Below the pieces are notes generated by a model, which was not told the origin of the DNA, made no database searches, and saw only the letters and a program-made list of their open reading frames with translations. DNA of 64,000 nucleotides. It comes from Candidatus Binatia bacterium. GTDB lineage: Bacteria > Desulfobacterota > Binatia > UBA12015. The stretch is from positions 62,001 to 126,000 of the forward strand of contig DATCMB010000006.1 in assembly GCA_036563615.1 (NCBI GenBank), given 5' to 3'. A program made the position numbers and the translations under genes. Positions 1 to 9,227 of the stretch are shown one piece after another; position 1 is the first letter of the stretch, and each line of letters begins with the position of its first letter.

Positions 1-435
1 CGCCGGCGCCACGGTGCGAGCGTCGAGGGTCGCGTAGCGAGCGGCTTCGCTCGGCTGGAACGGCGACTGCCAGTGCGCGTGCGCGTCGCTCGAGGCGTCG
101 GTCGAGACGAACGCGGGCCCGGCGTCGGCGGCGCGCGCGGTCGCGTCGGACCGGGGCTCGCCGTGGCCGTGGTGCCCGCCGTGCTCGTGGTGATGCTGCC
201 CGGCGCCGTGCCGGTGATGGTGCGCGACGCTCTCCTCGAAGAGCCGCGTCCACTCGTCGTCCGGCTCGGCGCTGCGGTGTGTCGTGCCGTCCGTGTGGAC
301 GTGCCCCGGCGCGTCGGCGGCGTGCTCGTGGACGTACCACGACGGGCGCGGCACCGCGGCCGTCGCGAGGAAGGCGAGCAGCGCCGCGACGGCGAGCGTC
401 GAGCGCGCGCGCAGGCTGTGCAGCGTCGTGTCCAG
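1..435 (-). CDS. Partial His-rich secreted or membrane-anchored protein (5' portion)
   Basis: The minus-strand frame is open from an in-frame stop at 447-445 to the left edge of the window. It gives a short charged start, a hydrophobic stretch (STLAVAALLAFLATAAV) and then a His-rich segment with clusters such as HHHRHG and HGGHHGHGE. This looks like a signal peptide or membrane anchor followed by a metal-binding extracytoplasmic region. No ATG, GTG or TTG lies between the stop and the hydrophobic segment. The first usable codon is CTG at 435, and an ATG at 448 sits in another frame, so either a non-standard start or a one-base error is present. The 3' end is outside the window. Function is unknown; metal sequestration is only a guess from the His content. 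Confidence 0.55.
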   Translation of the reverse strand, partial: MDTTLHSLRARSTLAVAALLAFLATAAVPRPSWYVHEHAADAPGHVHTDGTTHRSAEPDDEWTRLFEESVAHHHRHGAGQHHHEHGGHHGHGEPRSDATARAADAGPAFVSTDASSDAHAHWQSPFQPSEAARYATLDARTVAPA

Positions 436-556
436 GGCACCCGCTCATAGCACATCCCGCCCGCGAGCGAAGCCTCGACGCCGCAGCGAATCGCGCGGAA
501 AAAGCGATTCCTTCGATCGCTGAAAGGCTGATATGGGGAGGCGTCAGGGGGAAATT

Positions 557-2995
557 ATGGTGTGCGCGCGTCCTCCGGCGATCCTTCGGTTCGTGGCCGC
601 GGCGCTCGTCGTGGCCTGCGTGGCCGCGAGCACGGCCGCACGCGCGAGCGACGCAGTGACGTTCGCCGTGAGCCACGGCGATTGCAACGGCCCGCCGGGC
701 GCGAGCGTGCTGGAATTTTACGTCGACGACGTGCTGATCGGCGCGCGCCCGACGACGATCGGCTGCCAGTGTGCCGTCGCCGAGCGCTTCGTCTTCGACG
801 ACCCCGCGACGCTCGCGCTGCTCGACGCGCCCGGTTGCCGCACCTTCGGCGTCAAGGCCGCGAGATCCCGTGGGGCACTGTTCGTCGGCCTGGTGCACGT
901 GTCGGTGACGCGCAACGGCGAGACGCAGCGAAGCTGTCTTCTCGACTGCGCCTCGGTGGCGGCCGATCCGGAGTGCTTCGACCAGTTCTGCGCCGCGGGG
1001 GACTGCTTCGACCCCTTCCTCACGACGCAAACGGACCCCGACCTGGACCTCGTCCCAAGCGGCATCGGACCGGGGTGCGACCTGTGCCCCTTCGTCTTCG
1101 ATCCGCAGCAACGGGACGCGGACGGTGACGGCTCCGGCGACGCGTGCGACGCGTGCGCGGGGCCCGGCTCGTCCGACGTCGATGGCGACGGCGTGTGCGC
1201 ACCGCGCGACAACTGCCCGCGCATCCCGAATCCGGACCAGTGGGACAGCGACGGCGACGGATTCGGCGACGTCTGCGATTTCTGCGAAGGTTCCGGAAGC
1301 GAGGACAGCGACTTCGACGGCGTCTGCGACCAGTCCGACAACTGCTCCTTCTTCTTCAACCCCGAGCAGGAGGATTCGGACGCCGACGGGCACGGCGACG
1401 CGTGCGACCCGTGCGACGGCCCGTGGCTCGACGCCGATGGCGACGGCGTGTGCGACGGGCTCGACAACTGCTTCGGGACCTTCAACCCGGACCAGGCCGA
1501 TGCGGACGGCGACGGCGTCGGCGACTTCTGCGACAACTGCCAGATGCTCGCCAACCCGCGCGTCTATCCGCTGTACGGCGATCAGCCGGACGGCGACGAC
1601 GACGGCCTTGGCGACGCCTGCGACGACTTCTTCTGTCCCGACGTCGACGGCGACGGCCTCGCGGATCGGGTGGACGAGCGCAACGAGTGCCCGCTCGATA
1701 CGTGTCCTTTTGTGTTTGACCCGACGAACGCCGACCGGGACGGCGACGGCGCGGGCGACGGGTGCGACAACTGCCCGCTCGTCCCGAACCCCGATCAGGC
1801 GGACGGTGACTTCGACGGCGTCGGCGACGCGTGCGACGACCTGTTCTGCCCCGACTTCGAAGGGGACGGCTTCGCGGAGTTCCCGGACGAGCGCAACCAG
1901 TGCCCGCTCGACACGTGTCCGTTCCTCTTCAGCCCGAACAACGACGACCGGGACGGCGACGGCCTCGGCGACGTCTGCGACAATTGCCCGCAGCACGCGA
2001 ACCCCGACCAGCGGGACGACGACTTCGACGGCATCGGCGATGCGTGTGATCCGTCGGTCTGCTTCGATTTCGATGACGACGGCTTTGCCGACTTCGACCT
2101 TCCGGCGAACCAGTGTCCGCTCGACAACTGCCCCTTCACCTTCAACCCCGACCAGTCCGACCGCGACGGCGACGGCGTCGGTGACGTCTGCGACGACTGC
2201 CCCGACGAAGCGACCGAGCCCGACGCGGACGGCGTCTGCTCCGCCATCGACAACTGCCCGACGCGTCCGAACCCCGACCAGTCGGACATCGACGGCGACG
2301 GTCTCGGCGACGCCTGCGATCCCTGCTCCGATCCCGATCGCGACGGCTTCCACTCGCGCTTCATCCCGAACCCGTTCCCGAACGCCTGCCCGGACGACAA
2401 CTGCCCCAACGTCGCGAACCCCGACCAGCGCGACACCGACGGCGACTTCCGCGGCGACGCCTGCGACCCGATGGACGGCACGCTGCGCATCGATCGCGCG
2501 CGCGTCTGGGCGCCGCTGCCGACGGCCGGCACGCGACGACCGCGCGGGCGCATCGAGCTGCGCGGCGTCGTGCCGCTGGTCGGCGTCAAGGACCGCTTCG
2601 ACGTCGCCGAGGGCCTCGCGATCGAGGTGCGCGACGGCCACCGGCTGCACGAGACGTTCGCGTTCCTCCCCGAGCAGTGCCGGACGCGACGCTCCGGCGT
2701 CGTGCGCTGCCGCGCCGGCGTCGGCGGCAGCGTGACCTTCAAGCTGCGCCCGCTCCAGAAGAGCCGCGGGCGCGAGCTCGCCTTCAGCCTGCGGATGCGC
2801 GCGCTCGCGATCGAGCGTCCGTTCGCGGCGCCGCTCGTCGTGGCGCTCAGCGAGCGTCCCGGCGAGCGTACGCGAGGGACCGATCGCGTCGGCGTCGTCG
2901 CGGCGTGCACGTTCACGGGCGGCGTGCCGTGCGGCTACGGCTCGCCGCGCAAGGCGTTCCTCGCGAGCCCGGGGAGAAGCCTGCTCGACGGCTGA
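557..2995 (+). CDS. Secreted thrombospondin type 3 repeat protein
   Basis: The ATG at 557 is preferred over the in-frame ATG at 533 because a GGGGG tract lies six bases before it. The protein is about 812 aa. A signal peptide ends near ASTAARA, followed by a Cys-containing N-terminal region. From roughly residue 180 to 640 there is a long series of Asp-rich repeats of the type DxDGDGxGDxCDxC with NCP and NPDQ spacers, the calcium-binding thrombospondin type 3 pattern. The last 160 residues form a separate, repeat-free domain beginning DGTLRIDRARVWAPLP, which recurs in the decayed copy just downstream. It is probably a calcium-stabilised cell-surface or secreted protein. Its ligand or activity cannot be told from the sequence. 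Confidence 0.9.
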   Translation: MVCARPPAILRFVAAALVVACVAASTAARASDAVTFAVSHGDCNGPPGASVLEFYVDDVLIGARPTTIGCQCAVAERFVFDDPATLALLDAPGCRTFGVKAARSRGALFVGLVHVSVTRNGETQRSCLLDCASVAADPECFDQFCAAGDCFDPFLTTQTDPDLDLVPSGIGPGCDLCPFVFDPQQRDADGDGSGDACDACAGPGSSDVDGDGVCAPRDNCPRIPNPDQWDSDGDGFGDVCDFCEGSGSEDSDFDGVCDQSDNCSFFFNPEQEDSDADGHGDACDPCDGPWLDADGDGVCDGLDNCFGTFNPDQADADGDGVGDFCDNCQMLANPRVYPLYGDQPDGDDDGLGDACDDFFCPDVDGDGLADRVDERNECPLDTCPFVFDPTNADRDGDGAGDGCDNCPLVPNPDQADGDFDGVGDACDDLFCPDFEGDGFAEFPDERNQCPLDTCPFLFSPNNDDRDGDGLGDVCDNCPQHANPDQRDDDFDGIGDACDPSVCFDFDDDGFADFDLPANQCPLDNCPFTFNPDQSDRDGDGVGDVCDDCPDEATEPDADGVCSAIDNCPTRPNPDQSDIDGDGLGDACDPCSDPDRDGFHSRFIPNPFPNACPDDNCPNVANPDQRDTDGDFRGDACDPMDGTLRIDRARVWAPLPTAGTRRPRGRIELRGVVPLVGVKDRFDVAEGLAIEVRDGHRLHETFAFLPEQCRTRRSGVVRCRAGVGGSVTFKLRPLQKSRGRELAFSLRMRALAIERPFAAPLVVALSERPGERTRGTDRVGVVAACTFTGGVPCGYGSPRKAFLASPGRSLLDG

Positions 2996-3193
2996 GAGGG
3001 CGCGTCGGCAATCGCGCTGCGATCGGTACGACCTCGCGCGACAATCCAAAAAAACGTCCGGGCGCGGCCTCGTGCGGTCGATCGGTCGTCGCCGCACGTG
3101 ACGAAATTTGGCTCCCCGACGATCGGTGCGCGGGTGTAGGAGATCTGGTCTCGCGCGCCCGTCCCAGCCGGGGTGCCGACGGAGAACGACAGG

Positions 3194-4314
3194 ATGAGAG
3201 GAGCTGCGCACGCTCCGCGGGCAGGGGACCGTCTTCGACACGCCGCGGTCGTCGTGGCCCTCGTTCACGTTCGCCTCTCCGGAGGCGCTGGCGCTCCTCG
3301 ATCCGACGACGTGCAACGCGACCACCGCGCGCACGGCACCCAGGTCTTCCTCGGACCCATCGTCGAGTTTGCGGGCATGCCGAACGGAGGCCCGAGCTGC
3401 GTCTTCGACTTCCGCGACGAGACGTACGTGCCGGCCTGCGGACCCCTGCAGTGCGTGTTCGGCTTCGACCTGCTCCTCGCCGAGCCGGACCCGGATCCCG
3501 ATGGCGACCGGCGTGCCGAGCGGCGTCGGACCGGGCTGCGACGTCTGCGTCGCCACCTGGAACCGAGATCAGGCCGACAGCGACGGCGACGTCTGCGACG
3601 ACTGCCCGACCGTGCGCCACGCCCTGCAGCTCGACTTCGACGGCGACGGCCGTGGCACGCGTGCGACCCGAAGGACGCCACGCTGCGCATCGAGCGGGCG
3701 CGCGTCTGGGCGCCGCTCCCGGCGGCGGGCACGGGACGACCGCGCGGACGCATCGAGGTGCGCGGCGTCGTGCCGCTGGTGAACGAGAGCGAGCGCTTCG
3801 AGGTCGCGGACGGCCTCGCGATCGAGGTGCGCGACGGGCACCGGCTCGACGAGAGCTTCACGTTCTCGCCCGGAGAGTGTCGGACGCGCAGCTCGGGCGC
3901 GGTGTGCTGCCGCGCCGGCGTCGGCGGCAGCGCGAGCTTCGACCTGCGACCGCTCCAGCGGAGCAGGGGACGGGAGCTCGCCTTCGCCTGCGGCTGCGCG
4001 GGCTCGCGATCGAGCGGCCGTTCGCGGCGCCGCTCGTCGTGGTGCTCACCGATCGTCCCGGCGAACGCACGCGGGGGATCGACCGGGTCGGCACGATCGA
4101 GACCTGCACCGTGGCCGTCGACCGTCGACAGCAATCGGTGCGTCACCGAGCACGCGGCAGCCTGCGTGCGCCCCTCGAATCTGCTGCGGCGGCCGCGTCC
4201 CTTCTCTACGGGCTCGGCGTGCTGCTCGCGCTGATCGGGCTCTACGTCTTCGCCGACCTGATCCTGGCGCTGATCGGGTGGGCGCGATCGCCGGAGCCCT
4301 GGTGGCGCCCGTAG
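3194..4314 (+). pseudogene. Frameshifted second copy of the upstream repeat protein
   Basis: Homology to the preceding gene is spread over all three frames. Frame 3 gives FTFASPEALALLDPTTC (near 3263), matching FDDPATLALLDAPGC upstream. Frame 2 gives VFLGPIVEFAG and later residues to about 3505. Frame 3 then carries TGVPSGVGPGCDVC and a few Asp-rich repeat units to about 3655. Frame 2 carries the conserved C-terminal domain DATLRIERARVWAPLP to about 3985. Frame 1 finishes it (LAIERPFAAPLVVVL) and runs on to a hydrophobic tail ending at 4314. At least four frame changes are needed, and most type 3 repeats are missing compared with the intact copy. This is a tandem duplicate that has decayed, unless several indel errors cluster here. 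The 5' limit is approximate. Confidence 0.75.
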
Positions 4315-4387
4315 CGACGCCGCGAGCACCGCGAAGGCGTGCGCGGGTTGCTGCCCGCGCGCAAGGCGTATAGTCGTCGAACAGACG

Positions 4388-5032
4388 ATGCTCGCGATGT
4401 CGTTCGTTTATGGCGTCGTCGTCGCCGGGGTGCTCGTTGCCGCTCCGGCCGTCGCCGGCGAGCCGAGCGTGGTCGCCGACGCCCCGAGCCTTCGGGTCGA
4501 GCGTACCGACGCGGGGCTTCGCGTCGCCGCCGACGGCGCGCGGATCGAGGACGTCCTCCAGGAGCTCGCCGAGAAGGAAGGCTTCGAGGTCGAGATCCAG
4601 CTCGGCGTCGAGCGTCCGCCGGTCGACGTCGACCTCCAGGGCGTGACGCTCGAGGAGGCGCTGCGCACGATCCTGCGCCGGCGCAACTACGCCATCTCCT
4701 ACGCCGAGACCGAGAATGGCCTCGAGGTGTCGCGTGTCCAGGTGCTGCTGCCCGAGGCCGCCGTCCAGACGACGGCACGCCAGACGGCGACGCGATCGCA
4801 GCGCTCGACCGCGACCATGGCCCCGGAGTACCAGCAGTACCTCACGCGGCGGCGTCAGCAGGCCGAGCAACGGCTCGTGCAGCAGGCCGAGCAACGACGG
4901 CGCGCGCAGCGCGAGGCCCGGCTGGCCGAGCGGCGTCGCGCCTGGGTCGAGCGCGCGCGTCAGGCGCAGCGCGCGCGGGAGGCGCAGCAGGAGGTGCCGC
5001 TGCGCCGCCTGCTGTGGGAACGCGGACGCTGA
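4388..5032 (+). CDS. Periplasmic protein with STN-like domain and Arg/Gln-rich tail
   Basis: The 214-aa product begins with a signal peptide (cleavage likely after APAVAG). Residues about 35-110 resemble the short N-terminal domain of secretins and TonB-dependent receptors: GARIEDVLQELAEKEGFEVE, then VDVDLQGVTLEEALRTIL and a final beta strand. The last 80 residues are highly charged, Arg/Gln/Ala-rich and probably form a long helix or coiled coil (repeated RxQAEQR and AxRRR units). No secretin pore domain follows, so this is a stand-alone STN-type module. A role as an adaptor for an envelope complex is possible but not shown. An ATG three codons later is an alternative start. Confidence 0.75.
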   Translation: MLAMSFVYGVVVAGVLVAAPAVAGEPSVVADAPSLRVERTDAGLRVAADGARIEDVLQELAEKEGFEVEIQLGVERPPVDVDLQGVTLEEALRTILRRRNYAISYAETENGLEVSRVQVLLPEAAVQTTARQTATRSQRSTATMAPEYQQYLTRRRQQAEQRLVQQAEQRRRAQREARLAERRRAWVERARQAQRAREAQQEVPLRRLLWERGR

Positions 5033-5073
5033 GCGGCCCACCTAGCGCGCCGACAATCTTTCCAAACATTCGA

Positions 5074-5091
5074 CCCTCTGTTTAAAGAGGG
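5074..5091. promoter_or_regulatory. Inverted repeat upstream of the acyl-CoA dehydrogenase gene
   Basis: CCCTCT and AGAGGG flank a six-base A/T-rich centre in an otherwise GC-rich gap, 60 bases before the dehydrogenase start. No T-tract follows. It could be a regulator site or a weak terminator for the gene before; the sequence does not decide between them. Confidence 0.35.
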
Positions 5092-5151
5092 CATTCCGCA
5101 AGCCGGTGGTGCGTCGTCTCTCCGGCACCGCCTCGACGGGAGGGTCCAGCC

Positions 5152-7080
5152 TTGAGTGCAACGAACGTGAAGCTGACCAGCGAAGAGGAATCGCGCCGCC
5201 TTGCCGAGGAGTCCCGCGAGCAGGAGTGGGCCGGGCGGACGTTCATCCGCGAGATGTTCCTCGGCAACTTCATCGTCGACATGATCCACCCGTTCCCGAC
5301 GCACCGGGACGAGCGACCCGAGTTCCGACGCTTCTACGAGGATCTCAAGCAGTTCCTGCGTGACCACGTCGATCCGGTCGAGATCGACGAGACCGGCGAG
5401 TACCCGCCGCACGTGATCGACGGTCTGCGCAAGCTCGGCGCCTTCGGGATGAAGATCCCGGTCGAGTACGGCGGCCTCGGCTTCTCGGTCACCGAGTACA
5501 CGACGGCGATGCAGATGGTCGGCAGCTACGACGGCAACATCGCCGCGCTGCTGTCGGCGCACCAGTCGATCGGCGTGCCGCAGCCGCTGAAGCTCTTCGG
5601 CACGCACGAGCAGAAGCAGAAGTACCTGCCGGCGTGCGCGAAGGGCGCGATCTCGGCGTTCGCGCTCACCGAGCCGCACGTCGGCTCGGACCCCGCGAGC
5701 CTGTCGACCACCGCCGAGCTGCAGGGCGACTTCTACGTGCTGAACGGCGAGAAGCTCTGGTGCACGAACGGCACGCTCGCCGAGCTGCTCGTCGTGATGG
5801 CGCGCGATCCGAAGACCAAGAAGATCTCGTGCTTCATCGTCGAGACGAGCTGGCCCGGCGTGAAGGTCGAGCACCGCTGCCGCTTCATGGGCCTCAAGGC
5901 GCTCGGCAACGGCGTGATCAGCTTCAAGGACGTCCGCGTGCCGAAGGAGAACCTGGTCGGCGAGGAGGGCAAGGGCCTCAAGATCGCGCTGATCACGCTC
6001 AACACCGGACGCTTGACGCTGCCCGCGACCTGCGCCGGCCTCGCCAAGACCTGCCTCGAGATCTGCCGCGGCTGGGCCGCCGAGCGCACGCAGTGGGGCG
6101 TGCCGATCTGGAAGCACGAGGCGATCTCGCACGTCATCGCCGAGATGGCAGCGACCACCTACGCGATGGACTCGGTGTCGCGCCTCGCGTCGGCGATGGC
6201 CGACCGCGGCGGCTACGACATCCGCCTCGAGGCCGCGGCGGCGAAGGAGTGGAACACGACCCGCGCCTGGGAGATCGTCGACAAGACGCTGCAGCTCCGC
6301 GGCGGCCGCGGCTACGAGACCGAGAAGTCGCTCGCCGGCCGCGAGGAGTTCCCGGTGCCCGTCGAGCGCCTGATGCGCGACAGCCGCATCAACCTGATCT
6401 TCGAGGGCTCGAGCGAGATCATGCACCTGTTCATGGCGCGTGAGGCGGTCGACAAGCACCTCGAGGTCGCGGGCGCGATGATCGACCCGAAGAAGGGCTT
6501 CGGCGCCAAGCTCGCCGCGATGCCGGGCATCCTCGGCTTCTACGCCAAGTGGTACCCGCCGCTGTGGTTCCGCGGCATGTCGAGCTCGAAGCGCTACGCG
6601 AGCTGGGGCAAGCTCGCGGCGCACGTCCGCTTCGTCGAGCGCTCGTGCCGCAAGCTCGCGCGCTCGAGCTTCCACGGCATGGCGGTCTACCAGGCCAAGA
6701 TGGAGCGCAAGCAGGGCTTCCTGTTCCGCTGCGTCGACATCGTCATGGAGCTGTTCGCGATGGCGGCGACGCTGTCGCGCACCAAGACCATGCTCGACAA
6801 CGGCGATCCCGAGGCCGGGCGCGCGGTCGAGCTCTGCGACCTGTTCTGCCGTCTCTCGCAGCGCAAGGTGCGCAAGCTCTTCGCCGACCTGTGGAGCAAC
6901 GAGGACGCGCGGCGCAACGCGGTCGCGGCGAGCGTCATGGCCGGCAACCACGCCTGGCTCGAGAAGGGCATCCTGGAGATCGGGCTCGACAAGCAGGAGA
7001 ACTACAAGACGGTGTCCCTCACCGAGCGCCGCCGGCGGCAGGAAGCCGCGACGCCGGAGGTCAGCGCCGCGGTTTCGTGA
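5152..7080 (+). CDS. Acyl-CoA dehydrogenase, long form
   Basis: The start is TTG with a GGGAGGG ribosome site eight bases before it. At 642 aa it is longer than the usual 380-aa enzyme and resembles the FadE/VLCAD-like long forms with a C-terminal helical extension. The core carries the flavin-binding segment around ALTEPHVGSDPASL, the LNGEKLWCTNG strand, and the catalytic-base region RINLIFEGSSEIMHLF, where the Glu after Phe matches the active-site Glu of medium-chain enzymes. It should catalyse FAD-dependent alpha,beta-dehydrogenation of acyl-CoA, the first step of beta-oxidation. Chain-length preference cannot be read from the sequence. Its stop codon overlaps the next gene by four bases (GTGA), so the two are probably co-transcribed. 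Confidence 0.93.
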   Translation: MSATNVKLTSEEESRRLAEESREQEWAGRTFIREMFLGNFIVDMIHPFPTHRDERPEFRRFYEDLKQFLRDHVDPVEIDETGEYPPHVIDGLRKLGAFGMKIPVEYGGLGFSVTEYTTAMQMVGSYDGNIAALLSAHQSIGVPQPLKLFGTHEQKQKYLPACAKGAISAFALTEPHVGSDPASLSTTAELQGDFYVLNGEKLWCTNGTLAELLVVMARDPKTKKISCFIVETSWPGVKVEHRCRFMGLKALGNGVISFKDVRVPKENLVGEEGKGLKIALITLNTGRLTLPATCAGLAKTCLEICRGWAAERTQWGVPIWKHEAISHVIAEMAATTYAMDSVSRLASAMADRGGYDIRLEAAAAKEWNTTRAWEIVDKTLQLRGGRGYETEKSLAGREEFPVPVERLMRDSRINLIFEGSSEIMHLFMAREAVDKHLEVAGAMIDPKKGFGAKLAAMPGILGFYAKWYPPLWFRGMSSSKRYASWGKLAAHVRFVERSCRKLARSSFHGMAVYQAKMERKQGFLFRCVDIVMELFAMAATLSRTKTMLDNGDPEAGRAVELCDLFCRLSQRKVRKLFADLWSNEDARRNAVAASVMAGNHAWLEKGILEIGLDKQENYKTVSLTERRRRQEAATPEVSAAVS

Positions 7081-9182
7081 AGCGGCGAGCGCGCGTCGCG
7101 AACGCGCTCGAGGCTGCGGCGTCGCGTCGACGGCCTCGAGCGCAAGCGCGCGGCGCGCGCTTCCTGGCGCTGGCCCTGGCCAGCGCGCTCGTGGTCGCCG
7201 TCGCGCTCGCGACCACGCTCCGTCCGGCGCGCGCGCTCGACGTGCCGCCGGACGATTCGCTCCAGGGCGCGTCGGCGTCGGCGTCGCTGGCGCTGCGCCT
7301 CGCCGCGCTCGTGCCGGACGATGCCGCCGACGAGCTGCCGGCGCGCGTCGCGGCGGCGCGGAGCGACTGCGCCGCGCTCGCGTCCGCGTCGTGCGACCCT
7401 GCGACGCTCGCGCGCTGCACTGGCTCACTCGCGGGCTTGTTCGACACCGTCGCCGACGTGCGCGCGGGCAAGACGGATCCGCTCGCCGTCGAGTACGCGC
7501 GCGTCGCGCGCAACGTCCTCGCCGACGCGCTCTCGCGGCTCGCCTGGGCGCGCGACGCGGTCCGCGCGCGGCGCTGCGACGCGCTCGCGCCGTCGAGCGA
7601 GGTTCCGGCGCACGTGCTCGCGATCGACGGCGCGCTGCTCGACGTCCGCCCGCTGCGGGCGCTGCGTGCGGGGCGACGCTACGCGCTGGTCGCGCCCGGC
7701 GCGTCGCAGGAAGACGTCGCGGCGCTGCGCGCGAGCCTGCGTCGAGGGCGCGCGGCGCGCGGCGGCGACGCCGAGGCGCCGGTTCTGGTCGCGCCCCCCG
7801 TCACGCCGACGCTGGCCGAGGCGGGCTACGAGCGCGACTTCGCCGGCCACGCGCTGCGCTTCGACGACGCGCGGGCGCGCGCGCTCCTGCGGCGCATCGC
7901 CGAGCAGGCGGAGAACACCGACGGCCTCGGCTCGAGCCCGCGCCTGCGGCTCGAGCTCCCTGAGCCCGCGACCGGCGAGGCGCTCGCGCGACTGCGGCTC
8001 GCGTTCGTGCCCGCTGCGTCGGCGACGCCCGCCGACACCATCGCGACCTTCCGGACCCGCGACGTGCGCGCGCCGTGGGCCGCGCGGCGCGCGCGTCTCG
8101 CGTCGCTGGTCTGCGCCGACGGCGAAGGCAGGGGTGTCGCGCTGGAGGAGGCGAAGGTCGGTCTCCCCGGCGCGCGCGCTGCGCTCGTGCTGCGCGGACG
8201 CGTGCCGTCGCTCGCCGTCGACGCGGACGCGACGACGGCGGAGGGCGGCGCGAAGCTCGACGTGCCGTTCCTGCTCGCGTTACCCGCCGACTGGAGCGAC
8301 GCGACGCCGGTCGTGCTCCTCGTGCACGGCCACGGTTCGCGCGCCGACGCGTTCCTGAAGACGCACGCGGCGGGGCTCGTCGCGCGCGGGCTCGCGGCGC
8401 TGGCGCTCGAGCTGCCGGGGCACGGCGAGCGCAGCGGCGAGCCGCCGTTCCTCGACGTCCTCGCCCCCGAGCGCTTGCCGACCAGCATCGCGCAGGCGGC
8501 GGTCGACGTGCTCGCGACGATCCGGCTCGCGCGCGGCTGCGGCTTTCGCCTTCCCGACGGACGCAGCTACAGGCCCAGCGACGTCCTCTACCTGGGCTAC
8601 TCGGTGGGGAGCGTGATCGGCGTGCTCGTGCGCGCGGTCGAGCCCGACCTCGGCACGACCGTGCTGCTCGCGCCGGCCGGCGATCTCGTCGACTGGCCGA
8701 TCGTCCAGATGCCGAAGCAGCTCGGCGCCGAGGTCTACAAGATCTGCCGCGCGGGCCCGAAGCGCGGGACGCCGTGTCCGACCGACGACGTCTGCGGCGA
8801 CCCGGCGGCGTGCGAGATCGACCCTCAGGTGATGCTGCTGTGGGACGCGCTGCGCTTTCCGTACGCGCATGCTCTCGCGCCCGTCGAGCCGACCGCGTAC
8901 GCCACCGAGCGCACCGGAGCCGCGAGCGACGCGCCGCTGCTGCTGATCGCGGGCGGCAAGGACCAGACGCTCACCGACCGCATGACCGGACGGCTCGCCG
9001 ACGCCTACGGCATGAAGCCGACGTCCGGCGGCGGTCGCCGCGGACCGCACGCGCGCCTCGTCTGGTGGGACGACCTCGGCCACGAGCTCGCCGCCGACCC
9101 GCGCGTCAAGCAACAAGCCTACGCGTTTCTCGCCTCGCGCGGGCGTCGCCTCGCGGACCGTCCTTCGAGCTCGGGTGACTGA
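7077..9182 (+). CDS. Secreted alpha/beta hydrolase, 701 aa
   Basis: The GTG start overlaps the stop of the acyl-CoA dehydrogenase gene. A basic N-terminus and a hydrophobic stretch (FLALALASALVVAVALATT) form a signal peptide. The first 370 residues are Ala-rich and unassigned. The hydrolase fold follows: VVLLVHGHGSRADAF gives the oxyanion-hole strand, LYLGYSVGSVIGVL the nucleophile elbow (GYSVG), LLLIAGGKDQTL the acidic residue and DDLGHELA the catalytic His. A Cys-containing insertion (PCPTDDVCGDPAACEIDP) lies between nucleophile and acid. It is likely an envelope esterase or lipase. Coupling to an acyl-CoA dehydrogenase suggests a lipid or ester substrate, but that is inference. Confidence 0.8.
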   Translation: MKRRARVANALEAAASRRRPRAQARGARFLALALASALVVAVALATTLRPARALDVPPDDSLQGASASASLALRLAALVPDDAADELPARVAAARSDCAALASASCDPATLARCTGSLAGLFDTVADVRAGKTDPLAVEYARVARNVLADALSRLAWARDAVRARRCDALAPSSEVPAHVLAIDGALLDVRPLRALRAGRRYALVAPGASQEDVAALRASLRRGRAARGGDAEAPVLVAPPVTPTLAEAGYERDFAGHALRFDDARARALLRRIAEQAENTDGLGSSPRLRLELPEPATGEALARLRLAFVPAASATPADTIATFRTRDVRAPWAARRARLASLVCADGEGRGVALEEAKVGLPGARAALVLRGRVPSLAVDADATTAEGGAKLDVPFLLALPADWSDATPVVLLVHGHGSRADAFLKTHAAGLVARGLAALALELPGHGERSGEPPFLDVLAPERLPTSIAQAAVDVLATIRLARGCGFRLPDGRSYRPSDVLYLGYSVGSVIGVLVRAVEPDLGTTVLLAPAGDLVDWPIVQMPKQLGAEVYKICRAGPKRGTPCPTDDVCGDPAACEIDPQVMLLWDALRFPYAHALAPVEPTAYATERTGAASDAPLLLIAGGKDQTLTDRMTGRLADAYGMKPTSGGGRRGPHARLVWWDDLGHELAADPRVKQQAYAFLASRGRRLADRPSSSGD

Positions 9183-9227
9183 GCGCGGGCGCGGCCGAGC
9201 CCCTGCTCGTTGCGTCGGAACGTCGCC

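Noticed and set aside
718..1554. A Ser/Pro-rich 278-aa open frame opposite the type 3 repeats
   Set aside because: It is the mirror of Asp-rich codons (GAC read as GTC/TCG), which creates false Ser-rich repeats.
1090..2470. Regular short repeats that could suggest a CRISPR or satellite array
   Set aside because: The periodicity follows protein repeats with varying lengths and no conserved spacer-repeat structure.
4960..7428. An 822-aa open frame opposite the acyl-CoA dehydrogenase
   Set aside because: Low-complexity Arg/Ala/Leu composition and no family features; the dehydrogenase on the other strand is clear.
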